64,000 nt of DNA from Synanceia verrucosa (GCA_029721515.1 CM056550.1:11763431-11827430); one strand, 5' to 3'; shown: positions 10,970-22,295, counted from the stretch's first letter. Notes: generated by a model not told the origin, from the sequence alone. Numbers and translations: made by a program.

Positions 10970-11354
10970 ACTGGACACATCTGGGGCCTTAGCGACAGAA
11001 TGAACACATCAGAGCCAATCAGATGCCGTCACTGGGGGACAGCTGTGTTATGATTGGTTAAGGGTCTGCATGACCAGGCTTATGATTTCATAAACTACTA
11101 CTGTTACTACTACTATTTCACAGAACGAGGAAAAACAAGAAGGTAAGTGACTGACATTACAATCGCTTTTAACAAATGGCTAATTACTGTTTTATAACTT
11201 TCACCAATGAAATAAGTTAAATGGCCTGATTAATAGTATATTTTACTTATTTAATGTTTCTATATTACCCAATAATGCCAAAAACTAAAGACCAGTAACC
11301 GCTGTTAGCTCTATAACATTGTAGAGTAGGAGTTAGCCTACTTAACATAAGTGA
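10970..11354. repeat. Dispersed repeat, also found in both inverted-repeat arms
   Basis: Begins CACATCTGGGGCCTTAGC and contains CCAATCAGATGCCGTCACTG, CTGACATTACAATCGC and GAGTAGGAGTTAGCC. The same order is at 26010-26370 and, reversed, at 46620-46990 and 58690-59050. No coding capacity; class unknown. Confidence 0.75.
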
Positions 11355-11687
11355 AAATGTAACCCAAATTACTTTAACAGCTTCCCCCAGTCTGATTAAA
11401 AATAGCCGAATGTTCATTTTGTTCAAACTTAACCGTTCCTCCAACTGAGAACAGCCATACTGCAATAGCTAGGCTGTACTTCTCACTCTTCATAACCGAC
11501 AGGGCGATTGGACAAGTCATGTAGCTTAATGGTTTAGCCACTTTACAGGGATTAATTCTGACGTTACTTAACAATACTTACTTGAAAATACTTACTTAAA
11601 AATAAGCTTAGAGAAAGTTAAATGTATTAAAGAGGAATCGATTCAACTGTATGGCCATTTCAGAGGCTTTCACTGAGCAAAAGACAG
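11355..11687. other. No gene recognised
   Basis: AT-rich sequence with many TAAAGTGGC/GTTAGC fragments shared with the flanking repeat. No supported gene. Confidence 0.4.
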
Positions 11688-11770
11688 AACCAATCAGAGG
11701 CTTTCATGACAGGCTGAACCAATCAGAGGCTGTCACTACACACTGAACCAATCAGAGGCTGTCACTAAGG
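11688..11770 (+). repeat. 29-bp tandem repeat carrying CCAAT motifs, about 3 copies
   Basis: AACCAATCAGAGGCTTTCAT-type units start at 11688, 11717 and 11746. Each contains a CCAATCAGA block, the core of an NF-Y (CCAAT) site. Promoter function is not shown. Confidence 0.85.
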
Positions 11771-11988
11771 GGACAACTGTGTTATGATAAGTTACGGGTC
11801 TGCTGGACATGGCACTCTGACTAGTCAGGTAGCTTAGCGGTTTAGCCACTTTACAGGGGTTAATGCTGACGTTAATTAACACTACCGGTCTGTTAACGTC
11901 AACTAAAATTAACAGCTTGAGCTGCCCGAGTGTCATATAAGCTAATATAAGTTACCATAGTTCACATACGGACACTTCACGGGGGACG

Positions 11989-11996
11989 TGACGTCA
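11989..11996 (+). promoter_or_regulatory. CRE-like palindrome TGACGTCA
   Basis: An exact cAMP-response-element consensus in a CpG-containing segment about 1.1 kb upstream of the OB-fold gene ATG. Use by that gene is an inference. Confidence 0.4.
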
Positions 11997-12240
11997 CCTA
12001 GCTGCATTAACACGAGCCCAGCAGCCGTATATGCGCTACATTACACTGCACTGTCAACTTCAGACTTAAGTCAGCTTTGAAAACATCCGCGCAGTTAAAT
12101 AACGATAACGTTAAAAAAATGCATTCGCGCATTAAATTAAAACAGTGTACAATCATGTGCACATCTTACCTGCGTGCTTCCTCCTCCACCTTCGTCGCTG
12201 CTCGCACACCTATTGCCGTTCGTCACTACCTGAGTCCTGT

Positions 12241-12381
12241 AGTCTTCTCCGGTCGCTAGTGCGCATGCGCAGCTATCGACAAAGATTTAACAGAGACGAT
12301 GGCTCACTTGTCACCCATTTCACTGGAGAGCTGTAGTCTTCTCCGGTCGCTAGTACGCATTTGCAGCTAATGACAAAGATT
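12241..12381 (+). promoter_or_regulatory. Duplicated segment with NRF-1-like palindrome; candidate promoter of the OB-fold gene
   Basis: AGTCTTCTCCGGTCGCTAGT occurs at 12241 and again at 12335 (period 94). The first copy contains TGCGCATGCGCA (12260-12271), a full NRF-1 consensus; the second has a mutated version. It lies about 0.8 kb before the first coding exon, so it could be a TATA-less promoter with a 5' untranslated exon. Confidence 0.4.
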
Positions 12382-13078
12382 GGACAAAAAAAAAGACAGC
12401 TCACTCGTCTGCTGTTTCACTTATCAGCTCCAGCAAAACTAATGTGTTTCATTCATCAGACTGTTATTGATTGAAACTTTTTTTAAAATTAAGTTTTCAC
12501 ATCTTCTGAATCCACTGTGATGGCGTGTACAATGCAGCTTTTCTCTGTAACTTGCAATAAACTGGAACAACACGAATGTTGACATTTAAAACAGTGACAT
12601 GTTCTACTGTTTTCTACTGTTCACTATTGGATGTGATCGAAGGCTGATTGACGTCAATACGCACATTTCATAGATGGCAAATATATCATCAAGCTGGATT
12701 CATTAGATGTTTAAACTTGGTTAAAAAAGTCTTCATAATATTCTCAGTTAAAACATTATTTTTTACAGGTGCTCATGATGGAAACAACAAAACTCGTGAG
12801 CATCTTAGTTGAATCTCTCGATAGACTCTCATGTTGTGTCAGTGTCAGGCTATAAACAGAGATAATCTGATATCACCAAGTAATTAACAGTCCTGGACAA
12901 ATGTACAGCATGAAAGGTGCACAGCACCTCCTACTTGCTGGAACCGGCAACATCATGAATAATAATAGGATAATGAACTGTTTGTACGAAATAAAGTCCT
13001 TCTTATCTCCAGCTGTTCACCTCAATCCTCCAACAGCCCTATAATACTATAATATATATTTTGTCTCTTTATTTCCAG
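12382..13078. other. Presumed 5' intron of the OB-fold gene
   Basis: No coding sequence is seen. It ends in a pyrimidine-rich acceptor (TTTGTCTCTTTATTTCCAG) at 13078 just before the ATG-bearing exon. Confidence 0.4.
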
Positions 13079-14495
13079 AATGGCATCAAAGACTCACTCA
13101 CCCAGTACCCCCACTGCACCCTACACACACCTCCCACCAATTAAGGTTAAGATCTTATGCATGAAAGAGGTGAAAAAAGTCCAGCAGTGGTCGTTTGATA
13201 AACACAACTCTGCAAAGGCACTGTCAGTCTGCAGAAATAAATGGGTGGCCCTGAGCAATGGAAGCACTGTACAGAAAATGGTGCTTTTTGAGGACCTGGC
13301 TGCCCAGGTGAAAGTTGGCAAAAGTTACCTTATACGTAACTATGGATTAGCTAAATATGGATTTCACAAGTCCATGCTATGCCAAAAACACTGCAATCTA
13401 CAACTGTGCCCCTGTTGAGGTGCCCCCACACTTGGAGGAGCAGGGAAGAAACCTCCTGTACCCTTCCTCCACCACAGTGTCCATCAAGGACGTCAAGCCT
13501 GGGATGAATGACCTCATATCTTTTACAGGCCATGTGAACGAGGTACATTTATGTAGGAGAACAGTGCTTTGAATTCAGTTGCTCCACAAAGTCATGCTTG
13601 ATCACATTTTGCACTTTGTATGACCTTTTCCAAAACTTTGTCCTTCATCGCATTTAGATGGACAAAATGACGAAGCACATAAGACAACAGCGCACAGCCG
13701 TGCCAATGAGATACATCAGCGTCAAGGAAGTAAGGTAGTGCTAAATGATGTGTTTGTTTCAAATATGAACCTTAGTTGTCACATTGTGAAAGTACTGATT
13801 TGTGGGTAAAATGCACATTTTGCATAAATTCAGGGTTTCATAATTTGCCTAGGGAGTTTGTTCCGCGATGTAACAGTCGCTAAACACTGCCCATGCACTC
13901 TGATTTATGATTGCAGGAAGAAGGAGAGGTAAAAGTTTACCTCTGGGGAGAGGTGAACTTCAGGAAGCTTACCCTCGAGGGGGGGATGCTGATCAAAATG
14001 ACCCACATGACTGTGAAAAACTGCCGAACATGGGATATCTGTCCACACGACAGCTCACACAGAGATCTTGGTGAGTGTACGACTAATGTATTTCATTATT
14101 GTGTTGATGGCCCATTTATGATTCGCACTGATCATCACATAAGCAAGTCCACGCAGCAATAAACTGAATGTGTTTATGTCCTACAGCTTGGCCAAACTGA
14201 GAAGGAGTTAAATGTGGAGGGCATCTGCATGTCAAAAGGGAAGGTGGAAATTCTCAACAGTGACCTGACCAGACACATGGTGTCAATAAACATTTGGAGA
14301 AAGAACTTCTCATTGTCACCAAATTACATAAACAAAATAAAAGTGTCATACATAAAAGGCACAATCCAGGAGCTACAGCAGGTTCAAAAGATCCAGGATG
14401 CCCAGGAGATCCAGGAGGACCAGGACCAGGACCTCCTGGATCTCCTGGGCCTCCTGGACCCCCTGGACCCCTTGGATGATGAAAATCAATTGTAA
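13079..14495 (+). pseudogene. RPA-like two-OB-fold (single-stranded nucleic acid binding) protein gene, probably decayed
   Basis: Coding blocks: 13079-13542 (ATG at 13080, two bases after the acceptor), 13658-13729, 13917-14070 and 14187-14495. The first block carries an OB-like pattern: KVKILCMKEVKKV, ALSNGSTVQKMVLFEDL, then VGKSYLIRNYGLA. The second pattern runs across DLISFTGHVNEV, VPMRYISVKE and EVKVYLWGEVNFRKLTLEGG; the VYLWGE block is like the DNA-binding folds A and B of RPA70. The last block ends in a Gln/Asp/Leu-rich tail. Splice phases fit for the first three blocks. Breaks: a one-base frameshift near 13350-13357, and a phase mismatch at the last junction that would give an early stop. 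The RPA-like role is an inference from the pattern, and no orthologue is named. It may be a real gene with sequence errors. Confidence 0.5.
14402..14448 (+). other. 17-bp perfect inverted repeat inside the last exon
   Basis: CCAGGAGATCCAGGAGG (14402-14418) and CCTCCTGGATCTCCTGG (14432-14448) flank a 13-base loop. The surrounding 80 bases are GC-rich and lack stops in a Gly-X-Y (collagen-like) pattern in one plus frame and on the minus strand. Confidence 0.9.
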
Positions 14496-14543
14496 AATAA
14501 GTATTTAAAAAGTTGATTGAAAATTTCTTTTCCTGTGTTTTCC

Positions 14544-14698
14544 AAGTGTTGTTAATGAAATTGTTGTTAAATATGTTTGTATGTATTGAAAAAAAAAAAG
14601 TTAAAGAAAGAATTGTTAACAAGTGTTGTTAATGAAATTGTTGTGAAATGTGTTTGTATGTATTGAAAAAAAGAAAAGTTAAAGAAAGAATTGTTAAA
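14544..14698 (+). repeat. 77-bp tandem duplication
   Basis: AAGTGTTGTTAATGAAATTG... occurs at 14544 and 14621 with an A-rich stretch, just 3' of the OB-fold gene stop. Confidence 0.9.
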
Positions 14699-14795
14699 AA
14701 AAAAATGTTTTGTATAATAAATTCAATAATGATGAAGAAATGTGTAATTTTTAATTTCCACTTTTTAGTAGGCAGTATCTGCTGTTAACATCCGC

Positions 14796-14990
14796 AAGCT
14801 GTAGGACATAAACACATTCAGTTTATTTGCTGCATAGACTTGTTTATGTGATGATCAGTGCGAATCATAAATTGGCCATCAACACAATGAAATACATTAG
14901 TCGTACACTCACAAAGATCTCTGTGTGAGCTGTTGTGTGAACAGCTATCCCATGTTCGGCAGAGTTTCTCATGGTCATGTGGGTCATTTA
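14796..14990 (-). pseudogene. Inverted partial copy of the OB-fold gene (exon 3 end, intron, acceptor)
   Basis: The reverse complement matches 13996-14191: the end of the third coding block, the whole following intron and the CCTACAG acceptor, with scattered substitutions. It stops three bases before the provirus LTR at 14994. Confidence 0.85.
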
Positions 14991-14993
14991 AAT

Positions 14994-15443
14994 TGTTGTG
15001 GAAATTTTCTGTCAGGATGTTTTAATTTCCACAGGGTTCTTTAACTACACAAGAGTCCGGTGAATAAACTTCACTGATTCAGTTGCCCAAAAAAGTTGTT
15101 CTTTTATTATCTGTCTGCAGAACAGAGATGAGATTTCAAACACATACTGTAGCTCAAAGCGTTGTGAGTGAATACCCATACAGAATGTCAGGAAAAGCAG
15201 TATTTATGCACTTCTGATACATACATGTGTATGTGAGTTCCTGCTGACAAGCAATACCATCATAGTGAGAAACGGACATGCTGTATGTTTTAACGTAGAC
15301 AGAGTCCACAAGTCTATCAGGCCTGATGGTGAGGAAAAGGCATACTGCACACACACTGTTCTCTAAACAAGATAACTTCTGGCAACATCATCATGAGTTC
15401 AGACATAACAGCTCCTGACACATTCTGCTAAATTTCCATCACA
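14994..15443 (-). repeat. 3' LTR of ERV-2
   Basis: On the minus strand it starts TGTGATGGAAATTT and ends CCACAACA (plus: TGTTGTGG). It contains AATAAA in the element orientation and matches the complete LTR at 51707-52178. Confidence 0.85.
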
Positions 15444-15461
15444 TTTCCTCCCTCTTGTTCC
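15444..15461 (-). other. Polypurine tract of ERV-2
   Basis: The minus strand reads GGAACAAGAGGGAGGAAA directly before the LTR TG. This is the expected site and composition of a plus-strand primer. Confidence 0.75.
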
Positions 15462-15777
15462 TATAGGAACACCTAAGTAAATACAAAGTTTACTGAAAGC
15501 ATCAAACATCAGATTGAACCTTTTGCATGGTCTTAAGATCAAACATCATTAAGATGTCAGTAACAGAGAAAAAAAGTTGCATTTGTTCTCATCATCATCA
15601 TCATAAAACAGAATGAAAGAAAAGACTCAGAGTGAGAACCTGTTCCCGGGCCTATACAGGCCATCGGGCAGTCGCCTCACCAAGTCATTATAACTTTATG
15701 ATTCTCAAATGTCCATGCTGTAAAACAAACAGATTCAATGCATCTCAGTTGTTCTCAGAGGTCACACTTATCAATGG

Positions 15778-15950
15778 TTACACCGCAAATTCAGGCGAAA
15801 ACCCTTTTCTAGGGAAAAATTCCTGAATGACCCTCTCATAGAGCCCAGAGTAGAAAAACCCCATTCGTGTCAGATGAGGGGAAAACACCTCCGTGGTCTC
15901 CATGGGAACGATCATCATTCTGGGCTTGCAGTGAACCTGGTTGTAACACA
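15778..15950 (-). pseudogene. Unassigned open segment of ERV-2 between pol and the 3' LTR
   Basis: About 57 open codons ending TAA at 15778-15780, with a segment reading FYSGLYERVIQEFFPRK. By position it could be the last part of an env or accessory frame. I do not recognise the sequence. Confidence 0.3.
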
Positions 15951-16235
15951 GAATAAACAGACATTAGAATCATCATAAAGGCATTATAATCACTGAATAT
16001 TTATGAAAATGTTGAAAAGTTGACTGTATGCTGGTGCAGATGTCTTTAGATTTCTTTGTCCGCTGTTCTGGCATCATGGTTTCGTTGGAACAGAGCGTTT
16101 ACTTTCACCATCTGTTCAGTTGGTGACTTGGCACGTCACATGTAGCAGGGAGCGCTTTTACCTCCTCCTGATATTGTGGATCTCCAGGTGGTGGGTCAGT
16201 TGGAGCTGGTACTTTTTGCAGTGGGACGTGGAGAT

Positions 16236-16562
16236 TCATGTTGATCTTTCTGCAACCTTCACTGCTGTGTGTGTCGTGAGGAGGGTCTGGAAAGGGCCTC
16301 GCCAGCGTCTGTGTTTCCATCTTTTCCTTCTGAAGTCTTTCACGACCACGTAGTCTCCTGGTTGGAGCCGATGCAGTGGACCTTCAGCTTGACCAGAGAG
16401 TGCAGCAGACACTTGCTGTCTCAGTGATGGCTCCCCTTTATTAACATCATTGCTCGTCGTCAGATCCTGGTGGTGGGATGGACAACAGTCCCTCCATTTC
16501 AGCTGAACACTGGGCCATCTTCTTTTACATTTGAAATCAATCTGACCCCTTTTGAGGTACAC
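16236..16562 (-). pseudogene. Retroviral integrase C-terminal domain remnant (ERV-2 pol)
   Basis: The minus-strand frame contains LQPGDYVVVKDFRRKRW and WRGPFQTLL, the SH3-like and GPF (GPY/F) region of gammaretrovirus-type integrases. It closes with a TGA at 16236-16238, where these proteins usually continue with Trp. The catalytic core upstream is not found, so only the tail of pol survives. Confidence 0.75.
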
Positions 16563-17598
16563 TGGTTAAACTGGCTGTCTGTATCCTGGATGTCTCATTT
16601 CCACCTGCCTCCAGTGTGTCTGCAAAATACAATGATAGCAAAACAACACAACAAGCAACAATAGCAAACATAGATAAAACAATCCATTAAGTGTTATTTT
16701 TACTCAAGACTTCCTGCTCTAATTTCAAAATAAAATCCCTTCAGTGTTTTTGCCTGTTGATAGAACTGTGTTTATTAACATGAGACCTTTATCTTGACAT
16801 GCCGTATGTATAAGAATAAATACTTGACTAGCTTTATGTAGAAAGACCAATGTATAGAGTTTATTCTGAAGGACCAACTGGACTGATATCTGCGTTCAAT
16901 CTTCAGTCTTTTGTAAACTTCACTAACATCCCACCTGTGAGATATTAATGAGTCTATATAGTGACCTTGCTGCTTTCAAAACTACAGTTGTATATCAGAA
17001 ACATTTAGCCTAGTTTTACTTAAAATATATGGAGAGTTCAAAGTCATTACCAAAAACCAATAATAACCATAACGCTAATGTGGCCTTCGCTGAAATGGAG
17101 TTTGATACTCCTGTTCTAGTGGATATGGAGGCTTTAGCACACTGATTCAGACGGTACCTCATGTGTCCTCTATCCAGTCGGAGGGTCTCACACCCTTACC
17201 CGAATGTTGTCGTCGTCACCCTCTGTTGTCACTCTTTTCCTGTACCTGTATGGAGAGATGCTACCAGTACAGTTAGTGCACCGTAGTATGACACATGATC
17301 AAGTTTTGTGAGGTCTAGAGGCGTCCCCCTGAGACCCACTATTGCAGGACCCTCAAGCGTGTCCTGTGCAAAGCTTGAACGGCAAAAACCCTATACTATT
17401 GTTGGTGGAGGCTCTGATAGACATCAAAGCAATAAGCAAGGCCTCAACTCAGATTAATTTGGAATCTGCGCAGATTTTTGCCAGTTTGTACTCTTTCAAC
17501 TTAACCTTGGGACTGCCAAACCTAGGCAGATAGTGATTAATTAAAAAAAAAACTTACAAACTGCACATAATGTGCTGATTAACCAAAAAGACTCAGTT

Positions 17599-18180
17599 CA
17601 CTGTAAGAAATGATTCTGTGGTCGTGTAGATCTGAATTAATGTGTTAGGTAAAATACATTCAATATGATTGTGATTTTGATTTTGAAGCAGATATTTGCT
17701 GTGTACATGGATGTGGAGCAACGCATCTAAAGCACAAAAATGAATTGTTAATAAAATTCTTATTTGAGTATTTCTTAAGTTCTGTACTTTCTGGGCCATA
17801 GACTGGATATTCTTAAAAAGGAAAAGAATATTTAGACTAAATTCAGTGCATTGATCACATTCAAATCAACATGCAGATTAATGTAGATGACTATTACACA
17901 ATTATATATCACTGACACATAGAATTAATTTATATTAGTAGTATTTCCACATTAGGGAGTTTCAATTTCAATTTTCAATTTCAAAATAACTCAATGTTCT
18001 TGTTTAGGTTATAATCAATTATGTACTGTTTTCTATTTGAATCTACTCAATGGATAACTATTAAGGGCATCATTTAATTAATATTTACTCAATACTGAAC
18101 CTTGTGAAATCTAATAAACAATATTGCTTGTCTGTTACCTCATTTTATTGAGTAAATATTGTGTATCTTTTCTTACAGTG
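17599..18180. mobile_element. 582-bp non-autonomous element with CACTGTAAGAAA inverted ends
   Basis: The left end CACTGTAAGAAATGATTC and right end TTTTCTTACAGTG are inverted repeats. CACTG ends suggest a CACTA-type origin, but no 3-bp target duplication is evident. It is nested in the ERV-2 provirus. A truncated relative is at 7567. Confidence 0.65.
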
Positions 18181-20159
18181 TGCATATGTTAAGTCTACAA
18201 TCTGTCCCTGAGCTGCTTTAAGTGCTTCAGTCAATGTTTTCAGTCCTGCTCTCTGTGCTGAGGGTGAAGTCTGTAGTCTGTCAGAGGTCACAGTCACATA
18301 CAGTAGTCATTTCCTGTTTGGTGCTCAAATACAGCATATCCTGTCTGTAGTCCATTTTGTGGGTGCCATAAACAACAACCATCAGTAAATACAGTTCTTG
18401 TCTCTGGATGATTAAAGGGCTCATTCTGTAAATCAGCTCTCAGTTTAATGTTAGGCTATGTGTTGTCAGTACAGTCAGTGACTGATACATGACTGTGTGT
18501 TCTGTTTTTGTGATGGCTTTTGCTTCTACATCATGTTATGTGCATGGTGGTTATCTGTTTTCTACGGTGCCGAATAGTCGAGTGTATCTATACTGTTAAC
18601 CTCTGAATGTGAATGAGAACACATCTCTAATCTCAGGTTCAAGTGGGAGACAGAAAAATGTTTTTGCTTGTTATCACAGTATCAAGGTCAGCTGTTCACT
18701 ATAATTAATTAAAACAAACAGCCAGTGATTTAGACTGAAGTAGAGCACATAAAGTCAGAAAAATGTTTACCATTACCATTATAGAATCATATTCAATTTA
18801 ACATTTCCTCTTTTGACATGGTTTCTCCATATCAATCAACAGAAGTAGGAAATGTAAATCCTGCATTGTGCAGCATCCATCAGGCTGTAACCAACTCTGC
18901 AGACCCCCCAAACTGCGAGTGACCACCACCTTTTAGGGTACAGCACAACCAGGTGGGAGACAGTGTGGTGTCCCCCTTTTGGAGAGCTAAATCACAGGTG
19001 TAAGCAGTTCTTCATTGCATGTTCAGTAGCATCCTGTATGTGAGCGACTATGTGTAAGCTGGTCTTCATTGCAAGTATCAGCAGCAAGTGATTCTTCATT
19101 GCACAGGCATGTGGAAATGATAACAATGCAATAGTGATTGAGTTCATTTCATATAGACAGAAGCTAAATCTTTTATTTATTTATTTATTTATCAGCTCAA
19201 CTGATAGCATATCAGTGGTCTTAAGTTTGAGCAATCAGAGGCATATGTGGTGGCAAATGCTGACCTGTGGTTCCTGTTTCTGGCATCTAGTTTTGCTCGC
19301 AATTGGGCCTGAAGTTGGGCCATCAAATCTATGAATAGATGTTTATCGTTCTCACTCGGTGGACGGAAAAATGCACAGAGTGTTTGTTCATGAGAAAGAG
19401 GAGGATGGCTTGGTGTGGAGTGTGTTATCTTGTGTTCATGGCTATGTGAATGGAAATGTGGAAAATGTTTAAGTTAACCCTTCTCTCATACCATTAGTTT
19501 GTTTAGGGTCTAAGTTATTCTTCCCTTGTATAGAAGTCTGAATTTGACTGATTTCTTATGAGGGTCTAGAATTTAGTTTAAAAGTCTGCGACCGCTTATG
19601 CTTCCTTTCTGTTTTTTTTTTTTTATTATTATTTTCTCGAGGTTGTTCTGTCTCTCCCTCTGTGTCTGTGTTTGTCAGAGTCTGAGTCTTGTATCAACTT
19701 ATTAACTTGCTTCAATTTATCCACTTATTTCCTGTTTTTCTTATGGTATTTGGGATTAATGCCTCCTAAATACATACAAAACTATTCCTTCTCACAAATT
19801 TTGAACTTGCCTGCTCCTTTAATTCCCATAATTTATGGACTTACTTCGGTTGTACATAAAAAACACAATTTCAAGTGTATGGACGCAATGCCCTGTTAGG
19901 AGACCTAGTCAGCAAGCTTCTACAGAAAGTCCTGGTGACTATACTGCGGCTGACTACTGGGGGTCCTAACCCAGTCTCACTAACAGCTTTAATACACCTC
20001 AAGATATGCACCAAAACCACCCCAAAAGTAATACTCACACTCAGTCTTCAGAGTTTTCTTTTCACCAGCCTCCTTTTCTTTTAACTCTTGAAGAAAGACC
20101 CAACCCACATAATTTAAACCCAACACGTGTATTTTAATTCTTTTTTTCTTCTTTTCTGC
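18181..20159. other. Internal ERV-2 region without recognisable genes
   Basis: Read on both strands; only short open frames. TTCTTCATTGCA recurs near 19010, 19057 and 19091. It should hold gag/pol of ERV-2, but either decay or a replacement has removed the signal. Confidence 0.45.
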
Positions 20160-20782
20160 GCATGATATTCTTAGGTGAGGACTTCAACCTCCATTTCTCA
20201 TTTCTCTTATTTCTCTTATTTCTCTTTTACCATTAATATAATATTTATTGATCACTTTAGACTAAACATCACCTACACCAGACATCGTTTTAGTTATAAT
20301 CAATATGCACAATTCTATTGAAAAGGTTTGTGCTTACCTTTTGAGCTTTTCAGGCGCCTGTGATGTCTGGGTAGATGAGGGTAACGTTGTGATACTCCGG
20401 ACTCCTTTAACCTTTCACGAAAAACACATTTGATTCATTTTTGTTCTCAAAGCAGCTTTACTTTACCCTTCTTAAGTTCCCTTTAAGTTGTAACTGATTT
20501 CTGCTAAATGTTCACTCAACATTGAAGCTACTGCACACTATCTTCCCCATATTTTCTCTTCATGGCCTCTGCAATAGGGCCAGCTGGTGCTTTTTTAATT
20601 TAATTTTATTTATTTTTTTTTTTACTTTTTCAGAGCTCTTATCTCAATGCTATCGCTTCCTTTTCCTGAGTCCCTGACTCGGGCTGTCCTTGACAGAAAA
20701 CAGTGATCTTGTTTTAGGCCTCTGGCTTAAAACTCACACTTTTTACCAATTTTTCGCACAAAGTTCACAGGACTTAAAAAAA

Positions 20783-21067
20783 CAGAATGTCAGGAAAAGC
20801 AGTATTTATGCACTTCTGATACATACATGTGTGCATGAGTTCCTGCTAACAGGCAATACCATCATAGTGAGAAACAAACATGTTGTATGCTTTGATGTAG
20901 GCAGAGTCCACAAGTTTATCAGGCCTGACGGTGAGGAAAAGGCATACTGCACACACACTGTTCTCTGTGAAGACTAAACAAGATAACTTCCAGCAACATC
21001 GTCATGAGTTCAGACATAACAGCTTCTGCCACATTCTGCTACCACAGCTGTTTAAATTTGTATCACA
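20783..21067 (-). repeat. 5' LTR of ERV-2, 3' part deleted
   Basis: Minus-strand U3 from TGTGATAC at 21067 down to 20783. About 180 bases corresponding to R/U5, and the primer-binding site, are missing compared with 51707-52178. Confidence 0.8.
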
Positions 21068-21197
21068 AAATAAACAAACCCTGGTGATCACATTACCTTC
21101 TTGACGGAGGAAACAATTTGTACCATGTGACAGTGACGTCACCTCCATCTGGCAAAGATTTTTTTGACATAGTTCCTAGGTGGCACCAAATGAACAG

Positions 21198-21269
21198 GAC
21201 ATTGTGGTGCAATGTTAGCGCGTCTGACTCCAGATCAGAAGGTTGTGTGTTCAAATCACGTCAGAGTCA
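21198..21269 (+). tRNA. tRNA-Trp(CCA)-like, possibly degraded
   Basis: 72 bases. The anticodon arm TCTGACTCCAGATCAGA is intact with a CCA anticodon, and the B-box region GTTCAAATCACG is present. The acceptor stem pairs apart from an A-A and a T-G position, and the D-arm reads GCAATGTTAGC with a change from the usual GG. A TTTT run lies about 20 bases downstream. The right-arm copy has lost this gene. Confidence 0.7.
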
Positions 21270-22101
21270 TTAAGTCTTGTAATATTTTCTCTGAATCAAT
21301 GAAGTGTCTATTTAATAATGCTGTAAATTTTACAATGTACAAAGATTACTCATACTTAAAAATATTGTAATAAAATAACCGCTGACAATAACTTGTAGTT
21401 TTATCAGTTAATTGTTGATAATTGACAATTTATTTAAAATCTAAAGCTGTGTGGTTAATGCTACAATTACTTATGTAAAGAAACACACAAAATAAAGAAG
21501 CACCTACTGCATATTCATATAAAATAGTGCTACCGAATGATTTTTTTTAAATCACAGAATTTTGATAGTTAACTAATAACACACCAGCAATTTTACAGCT
21601 CATATTAACATTGGTTGAATGATCAATGATGTCATTTGACAACCAGCCAACCAGAGTTTGTCTCTTAGACCAGAGTCTTCATGATGTTGACTGGTCTGCA
21701 GTCAGCTGACACCATTTAACAAGCCCTGTAGTTAACTTCTTCATTTAGTTTCATCCTCAGGTCTGTGGAGACTTGATCACTGCTAAATAATAGCTTTAGC
21801 CTGTTAGCCGTTAGCATCCCTCTGATTAGTTGCACGAATATGCTTAGCTTGTAGCATGTTTAGCTCATAGATGCTAACTCAAACTGGAAGTACGTCAGTG
21901 ATATTTTAATTCTGTTTTTCATAAGGTTCATATTAGTTTGATGGCTCCACTGAGCTGTCTGGGAGTTTTTCAAAATAAAACTACCCATTCAGAAGTATAT
22001 TCTAGTTCTTCTCGATGACTGCAGGAGGAAGCAGCTGTGTTGTTCAAATGGTACAGAGAGTGACAACAAAGCCTCTCCTTTAATGTGAACATAAGAAGTG
22101 T

Positions 22102-22173
22102 TGGAGATGCCGGGGATTGAACCCAGGACCTCATACATGCAAAGCATGCGCTCTACCACTGAGCTACATCCCC
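22102..22173 (-). tRNA. tRNA-Ala(TGC)
   Basis: The minus strand reads GGGGATGTAGCTCAGTGG..., with a TGC anticodon in CTTTGCATG, a T-loop GGTTCAATCC and a paired acceptor GGGGATG/CATCTCC. All arms fold. No T4 terminator directly follows. Confidence 0.85.
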
Positions 22174-22295
22174 CATGATGTTACGTCAAACCACCATACT
22201 ACCAGTCACTGTTGAAAAGTAGGCCAAATATGACTCTCCTGCTTAGTTTCAGACAATATAAAAGCAGCACTATACTATCACTGGAGGAAAAGGAC

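Larger units (their letters stand above)
14994..21067 (-). mobile_element. ERV-2 provirus with AAAT target duplication, internally degraded
   Basis: LTRs at 14994-15443 (3') and 20783-21067 (5', truncated) face the minus strand. The provirus is flanked by AAAT on both sides (14990-14993 and 21068-21071); a 4-bp duplication fits gamma/epsilon-like retroviruses. The LTR ends are TG...CA. Internal landmarks: a polypurine tract at 15444-15461, an integrase C-terminal remnant at 16236-16562 and a leader near 20540-20780. Little else codes. A DNA transposon sits inside at 17599-18180. The segment from 20160 to 21067 is also part of the left arm of the large inverted repeat. Confidence 0.8.

Noticed and set aside
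14254..14622. Minus-strand collagen-like protein
   Set aside because: Gly-X-Y run arises from the GC-rich palindrome; the rest of the frame is AT-rich noise with no signal or splice support.
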